This document shows, in pieces, positions 1 to 7,716 of a stretch of 64,000 bases of DNA. The notes under the pieces were generated by a model. It did not search any database, was not told the DNA's origin, and saw only the letters and a program-made list of their open reading frames with translations. The stretch is from an uncultured Duncaniella sp. GTDB taxonomy: Bacteria; Bacteroidota; Bacteroidia; Bacteroidales; Muribaculaceae. The position numbers and the translations under genes are program-made. The stretch spans positions 62,001 through 126,000 of the forward strand of contig CAJTMH010000002.1 in NCBI GenBank assembly GCA_910577255.1, written 5' to 3'. Position 1 is the first letter of the stretch. Every line of letters begins with the position of its first letter.

Positions 1-1130
1 ACATAGGAAGCTATGATGTGGCAACTCCCGACAGGAATATTCCCGACGGCTTTTTCGGATTCACAGCCTATGACGCTGTGAGATACTTCGAGAACGTCAA
101 CATCCAGCCAAAGGAAAAGGAATTTGAGAGCATCCCCGACATGCTCTATGTGCTTTACCGCTACGTGATCCAGGTGAATCATTTCCGCAACGAGATGACC
201 ATAGTGGAGAATTGCCCTGACGGCGAAGCACCGAGCACCGATGAGCTTATCTCGGTCCTCCACAACAACAATATGGCCCAATATCCATTCAAGGCCAATG
301 ACGACCTATCGTCGAGCATGACCGACCGGGATTTCATCCACGCCGTCGAGAAGTGCGTCAAACATGCCATGCGTGGCGACGTATTCCAGATTGTTCCCTC
401 GCGGAGGTTCTCGCAGAGCTTCACCGGCGACGAGTTCAACGTCTACCGTGCGCTGCGCTGCATCAATCCCTCACCCTATCTGTTCTACTTCGACTTCGGC
501 GATTTCCGGGTGTTCGGGTCCTCGCCTGAAACCCATCTGCGCATCGAGGGTCGCACAGCCTATATCGACCCAATAGCCGGCACATTCCGCCGCACTGGCG
601 ACGACACCCGCGACCGCGAACTGGCCAAAGCCCTCCTTGAGGACGAGAAAGAAAACGCCGAGCACATAATGCTTGTCGACCTGGCCCGCAACGACCTTAG
701 CCGCAGCGGAGGTAAAGTGACCATCGATTTCCTGAAACAGATACAGTACTATTCGCACGTAATCCACATGGTGTCACGCGTGAAAGCCGAATTGCCCGAA
801 GGTGTCAACAACTACCGTCTGTTTGCCGACACCTTCCCTGCAGGTACCCTGAGCGGAGCCCCGAAAGTAAGGGCCATGCAGATAATCGACGAAGTGGAAC
901 CCCACAGCCGACTTCTATACGGCGGCTGCATAGGCTACCTCGGCTTCAACGGAGACATCAACCAGGCCATCACCATCCGCAGCTTCCTGAGTTTCGGCAA
1001 CCGCCTCTACTCCCAGGCCGGTGCAGGCATCGTGGCGCGTTCTGTACCCGAAAACGAACTCCAGGAGACCCGCAACAAACTCGGGGCGCTCACCAAAGCT
1101 GTGACTTATGCTATGCAATTCGGCAATTGA
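1..1130 (+). CDS. trpE: Anthranilate synthase component I, 3' part (left edge cuts gene)
   Basis: Catalyses chorismate plus ammonia to anthranilate, the first step of tryptophan synthesis, as a complex with TrpG. The frame (codons start at base 3) is open to the window edge, and about 375 residues are visible of a family length near 460-470. The N-terminal part, where the tryptophan feedback site usually lies, is therefore missing. An in-frame GTG at 18 is unlikely to be the start because the similarity runs upstream of it. The chorismate-binding fold is clear: SSPETHL, PIAGTFRR, HIMLVDLARND, TFPAGTLSGAPKVRAM, YGGCIGY and QAGAGIVA occur in the expected order. It is followed 22 bases later by trpG on the same strand. 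Confidence 0.97.
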   Translation, partial: IGSYDVATPDRNIPDGFFGFTAYDAVRYFENVNIQPKEKEFESIPDMLYVLYRYVIQVNHFRNEMTIVENCPDGEAPSTDELISVLHNNNMAQYPFKANDDLSSSMTDRDFIHAVEKCVKHAMRGDVFQIVPSRRFSQSFTGDEFNVYRALRCINPSPYLFYFDFGDFRVFGSSPETHLRIEGRTAYIDPIAGTFRRTGDDTRDRELAKALLEDEKENAEHIMLVDLARNDLSRSGGKVTIDFLKQIQYYSHVIHMVSRVKAELPEGVNNYRLFADTFPAGTLSGAPKVRAMQIIDEVEPHSRLLYGGCIGYLGFNGDINQAITIRSFLSFGNRLYSQAGAGIVARSVPENELQETRNKLGALTKAVTYAMQFGN

Positions 1131-1152
1131 CAACCCTTAACCTCCACTTACG

Positions 1153-1716
1153 ATGCGACTTTTACTACTCGACAACTACGACTCATTCACTTACAACATA
1201 GCCCATGCGCTGAGAGAACTCGGGGAGCAACCCGATGTGATCCGCAACGACAAAATCACACTTGACGAGGTGGACACCTATGATAAAATCATCATCTCTC
1301 CCGGCCCGGGCATTCCCTCCGAGGCAGGCATACTCCCACAGTTGCTCCAACGCTATGCCACCGAGAAATCCATCCTCGGCGTGTGTCTCGGCCATCAGGC
1401 CATCGGCGAACGCTTCGGGGCCAAGCTACGCAACCTCTCCACAGTGTATCACGGTATCATGTCGAACATTGTTGTGACCACACCAGACTATCTCTTTGAA
1501 GGCCTTCCCGACGAAATTGAAGCCGGACGCTACCACTCATGGGTGGTGGACCGCCAGTCGCTCCCTGAAGCGCTTGAGGTCACGGCTGTAAGTCTCGACG
1601 GAGAAATCATGGCCATGCGCCACAGAGACTACGATGTGAGGGGTGTGCAATTCCACCCTGAGTCAATCCTCACTCCCAAAGGGATAAAAATCTTCGAAAA
1701 CTGGCTGCGTCACTGA
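1153..1716 (+). CDS. trpG: Anthranilate synthase component II (glutamine amidotransferase)
   Basis: Supplies ammonia from glutamine to TrpE. The 187-residue protein is a complete class I glutamine amidotransferase: it starts with the DNYDSFTYN motif, has the oxyanion motif SPGPGIP near residue 49, the nucleophilic Cys78 in GVCLGHQ, and the His168/Glu170 pair in QFHPES. The HSWVV segment near 128 is also typical of TrpG/PabA. In many bacteria this subunit is shared with p-aminobenzoate synthase (PabA), and that second role cannot be excluded here. It lies inside the trp operon, 51 bases ahead of trpD. Confidence 0.96.
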   Translation: MRLLLLDNYDSFTYNIAHALRELGEQPDVIRNDKITLDEVDTYDKIIISPGPGIPSEAGILPQLLQRYATEKSILGVCLGHQAIGERFGAKLRNLSTVYHGIMSNIVVTTPDYLFEGLPDEIEAGRYHSWVVDRQSLPEALEVTAVSLDGEIMAMRHRDYDVRGVQFHPESILTPKGIKIFENWLRH

Positions 1717-1767
1717 TTATGTCAACCACACTCTCACTACCACACCTCAACCCCCACACGACTCCAG

Positions 1768-2763
1768 ATGAAAAATCTATTATATAAAATGTTTGAGCAC
1801 AAGAATCTCACACGCCAGGAAGCGCGTGATGTGCTCCTTAATATATCGGACGGTCTCTACAACGATGCCCAGCTCTCGGCCTTCATGACGGTATTTCTCA
1901 TGCGCAGCATCACTCTCGACGAGCTTACCGGATTCCGCGACGCGCTCCTCGAACGACGCCACCCGGTCGATATGGGCGATGTCAAAGCCATTGACATCGT
2001 CGGCACCGGTGGCGACGGCAAGAACACATTCAATATCTCGACAGCCACTTGCTTCGTGGTGGCCGGAACCGGACGCAAGGTGGTGAAGCACGGCAATTAT
2101 GGAGCCAGCTCGGTTTCGGGGGCATCCAACGTGCTCGAACAGCATGGAGTGAAGTTCACAAACGATATGGACCGCCTGCACAAATCACTTGACGAGAGTG
2201 GAGTCTGTTACCTGCATGCCCCTTTCTTCAGCCCGGCACTCAAGAGCGTAGCCCCGGTGAGAAAGGCTCTCGGTGTGCGCAACTTCTTCAACATGCTCGG
2301 TCCGCTCGTCAATCCCACTCTTCCCAAGCATCAGCTGCTCGGGGTCTACAATCTGAAACTCATGCGCCTCTACAACTACATAGCCCAGAAAGAGGGTATC
2401 AACTGCACAGTGGTGCACTCGCTTGACGGATACGACGAAATCTCCCTCACATCACCATTCAAGGTCGCATCGGGATATGGAGAGCGCGTCTATCTCCCCG
2501 AGGAGCTGGGGTTTGCCAAAGCATCCCAGGATGACCTCTACGGAGGTGAAACCGTAGAGGACGCAGCAAAAATATTCGATGCAGTACTGGCCGACCGCGC
2601 CACCGAGCAGCAGAAAAATTGTGTTGTGGCCAATGCCGCTTTCGCCATCACGACACTTGAGCCTGAAATAGCACTGCCGACAGCCATTGCCGAGGCACGC
2701 GAAGCGATTTCCTCGGGACGCGCAGCCGAACGATTCCACCGCTTTGTAGAAATCAACTCCTGA
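1768..2763 (+). CDS. trpD: Anthranilate phosphoribosyltransferase
   Basis: Transfers the phosphoribosyl group of PRPP to anthranilate in the cytoplasm, the second committed step of tryptophan synthesis. At 331 residues it is the normal length for a stand-alone TrpD, not fused to TrpG. The PRPP-binding GTGGDG motif is at 79-84, followed by NTFNIST, KHGN (107-110) and the SGASNVLE segment, all in the expected order; NMLGPLVNP lies further on. It is separated from trpC by only four bases, which indicates coupled translation. Confidence 0.97.
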   Translation: MKNLLYKMFEHKNLTRQEARDVLLNISDGLYNDAQLSAFMTVFLMRSITLDELTGFRDALLERRHPVDMGDVKAIDIVGTGGDGKNTFNISTATCFVVAGTGRKVVKHGNYGASSVSGASNVLEQHGVKFTNDMDRLHKSLDESGVCYLHAPFFSPALKSVAPVRKALGVRNFFNMLGPLVNPTLPKHQLLGVYNLKLMRLYNYIAQKEGINCTVVHSLDGYDEISLTSPFKVASGYGERVYLPEELGFAKASQDDLYGGETVEDAAKIFDAVLADRATEQQKNCVVANAAFAITTLEPEIALPTAIAEAREAISSGRAAERFHRFVEINS

Positions 2764-2767
2764 CATC

Positions 2768-3541
2768 ATGACCACAATACTTGACCGCATACTGGCAACA
2801 AAACGCCGTGAAGTCGAAGCAAAGACCTCACTGCTCGGCCACACAGCAGAAGTGACCACCAACCACACCCCCATCTCACTCTCACGAACACTTGTGCAAA
2901 GCCCGAGCGGAATCATAGCCGAATTCAAGCGCCGTTCACCCTCCAAAGGTGAAATTCATCCTCTCGCCCTCCCCGGCGAAATCGTACCTGCCTACGAGGC
3001 TGCCGGAGCAGCGGCATGCTCGGTCCTCACCGACACGGTTTACTTCGGCGGCTCGCTCAACGACCTCGCCGTGGCCAGGGAAGCAGCCTCGCTCCCTCTG
3101 TTGCGCAAAGATTTCATTGTCTCAGAATATCAGATAGACGAGGCCAGGAGCTATGGCGCCGATGCCATCCTGCTGATAGCGGCAGCCCTCACAGCAAAGG
3201 AGATAAGGCGTTTCACCCTCCACGCCCATTCGCTCGGACTCGAAGTGCTTTTCGAAATCCACAACGAGCGAGAGCTTGACAAATTCTGTCCCGAGATAGA
3301 TATGGTGGGAGTCAACAACCGCGATCTCGCCACCTTCGTCACCGATCCTGCGCTTTCACTAAAAGCCGCCGCTGCCCTCCCATCCGACACAGTCAAAGTA
3401 GCCGAAAGCGGCCTGACATCTATAGCCGAGGTAGAACAACTGAGACAGGTGGGCTACAGCGGTTTCCTGATAGGTGAGACATTCATGCGCCATGACCATC
3501 CCGGCGAAGCCCTCTCCGCATTCCTCGAAGGCACATTATGA
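2768..3541 (+). CDS. trpC: Indole-3-glycerol phosphate synthase
   Basis: Closes the indole ring by converting CdRP to indole-3-glycerol phosphate. It is a 257-residue TIM barrel. Recognisable strands and loops are IAEFKRRSPSKG (substrate and catalytic lysine region, about residue 50), LLRKDFIV, GADAILLIAA, EVLFEIHNE, GVNNRDL and VAESGL. It is monofunctional: the TrpF domain fused to it in enterobacteria is a separate downstream gene here. Its stop codon precedes the chosen trpF start by 18 bases. Confidence 0.97.
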   Translation: MTTILDRILATKRREVEAKTSLLGHTAEVTTNHTPISLSRTLVQSPSGIIAEFKRRSPSKGEIHPLALPGEIVPAYEAAGAAACSVLTDTVYFGGSLNDLAVAREAASLPLLRKDFIVSEYQIDEARSYGADAILLIAAALTAKEIRRFTLHAHSLGLEVLFEIHNERELDKFCPEIDMVGVNNRDLATFVTDPALSLKAAAALPSDTVKVAESGLTSIAEVEQLRQVGYSGFLIGETFMRHDHPGEALSAFLEGTL

Positions 3542-3559
3542 CCAATCAACCACCGGCCT

Positions 3560-4189
3560 ATGACACCTATAATCAAGATATGCGGGATGAAATATCCCGA
3601 CAATATCGCAGAAGTATCGCATCTCTCGCCGACGCATCTTGGCTTTATTTTCCACAAATCTTCGCCACGTTATGTAGAAGATTTGTGCGGCGAGTCCATC
3701 AGTGCTCTTCCGGAGGGAATAACGCCGGTGGGTGTGTTTGTCGACCGCGCACCGGATGAAATCCTGAGCATAGCGGACGACGTGGGGATAACCACAGTCC
3801 AGCTACATGGCCACGAGTCACCCGCGGATTGCCGACGGCTGAAAGAGGCGGGCATCACGGTTTGGAAAGCCGTCGGAGTGGACTCGGACACCTCGTTTGA
3901 CACCCTCGTGCCTTATATTGGCGTGGCCGACCTCTTTGTGTTCGACACAAAAAGCCCCCACCACGGAGGCACCGGAAGAAAATATGACTGGCGGGTGCTC
4001 GGCACCTACCTTCATGACACACCATTTTTATTAAGCGGTGGCATCTCGCCTGAGGATGTCGCAGCCATCAAGGCATTCAGCCATCCCCGCCTGGCCGGCA
4101 TAGACCTCAACAGCCGTTTCGAAGTATCGCCGGGACGGAAAGACATCAGGCTTTTACAATCATTCCTTAAAGAATTCAAACAGATATGA
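3560..4189 (+). CDS. trpF: Phosphoribosylanthranilate isomerase
   Basis: Isomerises phosphoribosylanthranilate to CdRP, the substrate of TrpC. The 209-residue barrel begins with the KICGM motif carrying the catalytic cysteine, followed by GFIFHKSSPRYV, VGVFVDR, TVQLHG and the FDTKSPHHGGTG loop carrying the catalytic aspartate; LSGGIS and GIDLNSRFE form the phosphate-binding end. The start was chosen because KICGM should lie within the first ten residues. The stop overlaps the trpA start by four bases (ATGA), a sign of translational coupling. Confidence 0.97.
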   Translation: MTPIIKICGMKYPDNIAEVSHLSPTHLGFIFHKSSPRYVEDLCGESISALPEGITPVGVFVDRAPDEILSIADDVGITTVQLHGHESPADCRRLKEAGITVWKAVGVDSDTSFDTLVPYIGVADLFVFDTKSPHHGGTGRKYDWRVLGTYLHDTPFLLSGGISPEDVAAIKAFSHPRLAGIDLNSRFEVSPGRKDIRLLQSFLKEFKQI

Positions 4190-4968
4190 ACCGCATAGAA
4201 CAACTTTTCACACGCAAACCTTCAGAAATCCTGTCGATATATTTCACATGTGGCTATCCTCACCGCGACTCGACGGTTGACATCATCAAAGCCCTCGCCA
4301 GGGGAGGTGTGGACATGATAGAAGTGGGTGTACCCTTCTCTGACCCCATGGCCGACGGACCGGTCATCCAGGAAAGTTCAACCATAGCCCTACGCAACGG
4401 AATGACACTCCACCTGCTGCTGAGCCAAGTGGAGGAAGCCAGGAAAAGCGTTCCGGATCTTCCCATGGTGCTGATGGGTTACCTGAACCCGATGATGCGC
4501 TATGGCATAGAGCCACTCTTTGCCCGCTGTAAGGAGATAGGGATTGACGCCATCATCATCCCCGACCTTCCGTTCCATGAGTACATGCGCGATTTCAGAC
4601 CTCTGTGTGAGAAATACGGGCTACCGATGATCATGCTCATCACTCCCGAGACAAGCGACGAACGCATCCACCTCATCGACGACAATTGCGACGGGTTCAT
4701 CTACATGGTCTCGGCCGCCTCCACCACCGGGACACGCGACAGCTTCGGGGAGGAACAGTTGAGCTACTTCCGCCGCATCGACCGCCTCGGCCTCAAACAC
4801 AAGCGTCTGATAGGATTCGGCATCTCCAACCCCACCACACTGAGTGAAGCCTGGGGGCACTCCTCGGGAGCCATCATAGGGTCACTGTTCATCAAGTGCC
4901 TGACCAAGACTTCAACCGCAAGCGAGGCTGTCGCGCTTTTGCGCCAGACAATCGGGCTTGACCGGTAA
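4186..4968 (+). CDS. trpA: Tryptophan synthase alpha subunit
   Basis: Cleaves indole-3-glycerol phosphate to indole and glyceraldehyde 3-phosphate, passing indole to TrpB. The 260-residue protein shows FTCGYP at the first strand, the catalytic glutamate in MIEVGVPFSDPMADGP with the substrate-binding aspartate after it, then IIPDLPFHE and VSAASTTG with the glycine-rich phosphate site. TrpB is not seen anywhere in the window. In related genomes it often lies at the 5' end of the same operon (trpB-E-G-D-C-F-A), so it may be just left of base 1. This is the last gene of the cluster. Confidence 0.96.
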   Translation: MNRIEQLFTRKPSEILSIYFTCGYPHRDSTVDIIKALARGGVDMIEVGVPFSDPMADGPVIQESSTIALRNGMTLHLLLSQVEEARKSVPDLPMVLMGYLNPMMRYGIEPLFARCKEIGIDAIIIPDLPFHEYMRDFRPLCEKYGLPMIMLITPETSDERIHLIDDNCDGFIYMVSAASTTGTRDSFGEEQLSYFRRIDRLGLKHKRLIGFGISNPTTLSEAWGHSSGAIIGSLFIKCLTKTSTASEAVALLRQTIGLDR

Positions 4969-5038
4969 GCCACAGGCTCAACAGAGCACTGACGATAGGT
5001 TTTGAGTTTTTCTTAGAATATTTAATGGAATTTTAACA

Positions 5039-5073
5039 CGGTGTCATTTGTTATAAAGATAACATTGACACCG
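5039..5073 (+). promoter_or_regulatory. Stem-loop between trpA and the OmpA-domain gene
   Basis: CGGTGTCA (5039-5046) pairs perfectly with TGACACCG (5066-5073), and GTTAT (5050-5054) with ATAAC (5059-5063) inside it, around an AAAG loop. No T-run follows on the plus strand, so it does not look like an intrinsic terminator. It sits 33 bases before the start of the next gene and may shape that gene's leader or protect the trp mRNA end. No clear TAnnTTTG box was found in 4969-5106. Confidence 0.5.
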
Positions 5074-5106
5074 GGTTGCATTCCGACCCCTCAAAACTTA
5101 TCGATT

Positions 5107-5778
5107 ATGAAAACGGACAATTATCAGAGCCGGTTGCCGGAACACCCGGAGCCGTTAGAATTAGCAGCGCACGAGGAAAAAGCAGCTGCCATGCCTCCTG
5201 TAAGGGAAGCCAAACCCGCCGCCACAGCCGACATCGATGAGATGCACGGAGGAGGTGGATTAGGATGGGCCGCGCTTGCCGCTCTCGCGGTGGCCGTACT
5301 CATCGGGGCCATATATCTGTTCTCGCCACGCCATACTGGCAACACCGATTCGCTTATAGCCACCAGTACAACAGTGGTCGGGACAAACGGAGCGACAGCC
5401 GACGGATTGGCCCAAAACACAGTCGCCGGAAGCGCACAAGCCGCACAGGTCTCAGCCGCAGATGCGCCTGACGACGTAGTGTACCTCTTCCCGCTGAACG
5501 TGTCAAATATCCCTGACAATAAGGCTCTCAACGAAGTGGCGGCTAAAGCGGCCAAGAGCGGAGCCTATGTGACAGTAGTGGCCTATACTGATGAAAGCGG
5601 CCAACCTGACTACAATAAACGCCTGAGCGAAAAACGAGCCAAGAGCGTCGGGGACTATCTGATAGCCCACGGTGTCCCGAGCGACCACATCAAGACTCAG
5701 GGCCTCGGACAGACTCACGCCTACCCTACTCCGGCTGATGACCGGCGCGCAGAAGTGCATGTCACCTACACACATTGA
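5107..5778 (+). CDS. Inner-membrane protein with periplasmic OmpA-like domain
   Basis: A 223-residue protein with no cleavable signal. It has a charged cytoplasmic N-terminus, one membrane segment at about residues 52-73 (LGWAALAALAVAVLIGAIYL), an Ala/Thr-rich linker, then an OmpA-like peptidoglycan-binding domain from about 120 to the end (VVYLFPLNVSNIPDN, VVAYTDESG, NKRLSEKRAKSVGDYLI, DRRAEVHV). The architecture resembles MotB- or TolR-type anchors, but no partner channel gene is next to it. The ATG at 5107 is preferred to one at 5041, because the extra 22 residues are unlike the family and would cover the hairpin at 5039-5073. Role inferred: envelope tethering to peptidoglycan. Confidence 0.8.
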   Translation: MKTDNYQSRLPEHPEPLELAAHEEKAAAMPPVREAKPAATADIDEMHGGGGLGWAALAALAVAVLIGAIYLFSPRHTGNTDSLIATSTTVVGTNGATADGLAQNTVAGSAQAAQVSAADAPDDVVYLFPLNVSNIPDNKALNEVAAKAAKSGAYVTVVAYTDESGQPDYNKRLSEKRAKSVGDYLIAHGVPSDHIKTQGLGQTHAYPTPADDRRAEVHVTYTH

Positions 5779-5823
5779 CATGAGGGTGTGAATTCAAAAA
5801 GCACTGTAAAATAAAAAGCATAC

Positions 5824-5884
5824 AATAACAGACCGTTGGGTCACTCAGCCACGCATTGGCCAAGTGACCCGACGGTCCGTTATT
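5824..5884. terminator. Bidirectional terminator between convergent genes
   Basis: A 21-base arm at 5824-5844 pairs with 5864-5884 with two non-Watson-Crick positions. The arms begin AATAACAG and end CGTTATT, so A/T-rich flanks lie on both sides. The 19-base loop contains a nested GCCA/TGGC helix. It separates the plus-strand OmpA-domain gene from the minus-strand lipoprotein gene. Confidence 0.8.
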
Positions 5885-5892
5885 GAGTAATA

Positions 5893-6348
5893 CTATTTTT
5901 GTATAGCCTCAAACGAGTAAAATGTCCTGTCGATTCCCGGATTCATGACAGGATCGAAAGGTGCCTGCCATATACCGAGCCAATCAGGCGACAGCGTATC
6001 AATGAGCCAATAGCAATCACCGTACACCTGGATGTTCATGTAAATCACACTGCATGTGGGATTGGTGAAGCCCCATCTGAAATAATATGTGTCCTCTTCG
6101 TAATAGCCATCCTCATATTCCACACCGGTGGTCCAGTAACCTCGTCCATCGGGATCGAAATTCCAGATACTGTAATCCTCGGCCATAGAGCCGTCGGGGA
6201 GTACCACCATATATGAGTTCAGCCATCTGACCGAAGTAAGGGCGTAGATTATATCATCCTCACCAGAATCATAATAGTCATCCTCTGCGCATGATGTCAC
6301 GGATATCATTACAAGCAACAGATATAACAGACTCGCAATCTTCTTCAT
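5893..6348 (-). CDS. Small acidic lipoprotein of unknown function
   Basis: A 151-residue protein with a lipoprotein signal (MKKIASLLYLLLVMISVTSC, lipid cysteine at 20). The cysteine is followed by AEDDYYDSGEDD; in Bacteroidota an acidic stretch here is a known surface-export signal, so exposure on the outer membrane surface is likely (inference). The mature part is rich in aromatic residues and Asp/Glu, with alternating WNFDPDGRGYW-like strands that suggest a small beta-barrel or lipocalin-like fold, but no family was recognised. It lies 15 bases after the upstream lipoprotein gene and is probably co-transcribed with it. Confidence 0.75.
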   Translation of the reverse strand: MKKIASLLYLLLVMISVTSCAEDDYYDSGEDDIIYALTSVRWLNSYMVVLPDGSMAEDYSIWNFDPDGRGYWTTGVEYEDGYYEEDTYYFRWGFTNPTCSVIYMNIQVYGDCYWLIDTLSPDWLGIWQAPFDPVMNPGIDRTFYSFEAIQK

Positions 6349-6363
6349 AATAGCACTTTTACA

Positions 6364-7137
6364 TTATTCAACAACGTCAAACGAAATCACATCCATGGCT
6401 CCCGGACGGTCGAGGAAAGATGATCCGATAACCTTCCAGACGTTGTCGCCACGCATGTCAGCATCGCTTATTATATAGGAATATGACAGATGGGTGTTAA
6501 CTCCGACCATCACCATACTTTTCTCCACCACTCCGTCGGCATTATCGGCGAAATCAAGTCCTACGGCATAGAAATCGCCCTGGCAATTGATGTTCATATC
6601 CAATATAAATTCATTGCCGGCGGCAAAGCGAGCTTCAGCGCGTCGTTTAGGCTCAACATCGATATGGGCGTAACCTCGCGAGTAGCCCGGGGTAGGAATC
6701 CTGGCCTCCATGCGCAGGCCCCTGTCATCCGAAAAGTCCAGAATGAGGCTTTTCCCATCAGCCAGATTGTAGGCCACATAGTCAACTCCTCCACCGTCGA
6801 TAAGCGATTTGAGCAGGTCATTGACAGCACCCATCTCTCTCATAAAACGGTCACGGTTGAGCGAACTGACACGGCCAAGCTCCTCCCGGCTCTGATTGAC
6901 GACATAATCGGACGGATTGAGCCGCTTCTCGTCATTGATGTATAATTGGCCCGATGACCTGTCGACATCAACGAACTGTGACATCAGCCTGGCATCGCGC
7001 TCGTAATCACGATTGAGGTCCGACTGCTGCTCTATTCGCCTTTCGCCGGAACATGACGACAGACCTGAAATCATGGTAAACGCCATGACCGCCAGGCACA
7101 AGCTGCCGAGGAATTTTCGGTGGGTTCTCATAATCAT
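6364..7137 (-). CDS. Lipoprotein of unknown function
   Basis: A protein of 255-257 residues. Starts are possible at 7137 and 7131; from 7131 the signal peptide ends at lipid Cys27 in GLSSC. The residues after it (SGERRIEQQ) are not acidic, unlike its partner, so it may stay facing the periplasm. The mature region begins with a charged helical part (RDYERDARLMSQFVDVDRSSGQ) and continues with alternating beta-like segments such as LADGKSLILDFSDDRG. No family was recognised. It is first in a two-gene unit with the lipoprotein at 5893-6348, driven by the promoter at 7159-7190. Confidence 0.75.
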   Translation of the reverse strand: MIMRTHRKFLGSLCLAVMAFTMISGLSSCSGERRIEQQSDLNRDYERDARLMSQFVDVDRSSGQLYINDEKRLNPSDYVVNQSREELGRVSSLNRDRFMREMGAVNDLLKSLIDGGGVDYVAYNLADGKSLILDFSDDRGLRMEARIPTPGYSRGYAHIDVEPKRRAEARFAAGNEFILDMNINCQGDFYAVGLDFADNADGVVEKSMVMVGVNTHLSYSYIISDADMRGDNVWKVIGSSFLDRPGAMDVISFDVVE

Positions 7138-7158
7138 CGGATATTAGGGTGTGAAAAA

Positions 7159-7190
7159 CAAAATTAGTGATTCTCTGAGACATAGCCAAA
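7159..7190 (-). promoter_or_regulatory. Promoter of the lipoprotein pair (-33/-7 type)
   Basis: On the minus strand TTTG (7190-7187) is followed by a 20-base spacer and TAATTTTG (7166-7159), matching the Bacteroidota consensus TTG-N19-20-TAnnTTTG. Transcription should begin near 7152, about 15-21 bases before the start codon. Its -33 box abuts that of the opposite tadA promoter. Confidence 0.75.
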
Positions 7191-7191
7191 T

Positions 7192-7222
7192 TTTGAGCAC
7201 TCAAAAAAAAGTGTTAATTTTG
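7192..7222 (+). promoter_or_regulatory. Promoter of tadA (-33/-7 type)
   Basis: TTTG (7192-7195), a 19-base spacer and TAATTTTG (7215-7222) give a near-perfect match to the Bacteroidota promoter consensus. The predicted start of transcription, near 7228-7230, falls at or just before the ATG at 7231, so the mRNA would have little or no leader. An upstream GTG at 7222 overlaps the -7 box and is therefore rejected as a start. Confidence 0.75.
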
Positions 7223-7230
7223 TGGGTGGT

Positions 7231-7680
7231 ATGTTACATAACAATAAAGACGAATATTATATGCGCATGGCATTGGCCGAAGCCCGGCAAGCCATGGATG
7301 AGGATGAGATTCCCATCGGAGCTGTCATCGTGTCGGCCAAAGGATCAGTGATAGGAAGAGGCCATAATCTCACCGAGACATTAACCGATGTGTCGGCCCA
7401 TGCAGAAATGCAAGCTATCACAGCCGCGGCATCGACTCTCGGTGGCAAGTATCTGCAAGGATGCACCCTATATGTCACGGTCGAGCCTTGCATCATGTGT
7501 GCCGGAGCTATCGGGTGGGCACAGATCAGCCGTGTGGTCTATGGTGCAGCGGATGAAAAACGCGGTTACTCCACGTATGTTAACCGCTCGCCGTTCCACC
7601 CAAAAGCCACAGTCACCTCAGGGGTACTGGCAGATGAATGCGCGGAACTAATGCGCACTTTTTTCCAGTCCAGACGTTGA
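7231..7680 (+). CDS. tadA: tRNA-specific adenosine deaminase
   Basis: Deaminates adenosine 34 to inosine in the anticodon of tRNA-Arg(ACG), an essential step in decoding. The 149-residue cytidine-deaminase fold carries the zinc site His57 and catalytic Glu59 in HAEMQAI, and Cys87/Cys90 in the PCIMC motif; the alpha-helical C-terminal part with the PFHPK segment is typical of TadA. The ATG at 7231 was chosen over the GTG at 7222 because that codon lies in the -7 box. A sirtuin gene follows 36 bases downstream on the same strand. Confidence 0.93.
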   Translation: MLHNNKDEYYMRMALAEARQAMDEDEIPIGAVIVSAKGSVIGRGHNLTETLTDVSAHAEMQAITAAASTLGGKYLQGCTLYVTVEPCIMCAGAIGWAQISRVVYGAADEKRGYSTYVNRSPFHPKATVTSGVLADECAELMRTFFQSRR

Positions 7681-7716
7681 AAATAAATATGTAACGTCCA
7701 ATTAAAAGAATCAGAA

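Noticed and set aside
18..1130. GTG at 18 as the true start of trpE
   Set aside because: The frame is open and TrpE-like upstream to the window edge, and the protein would be about 90 residues too short.
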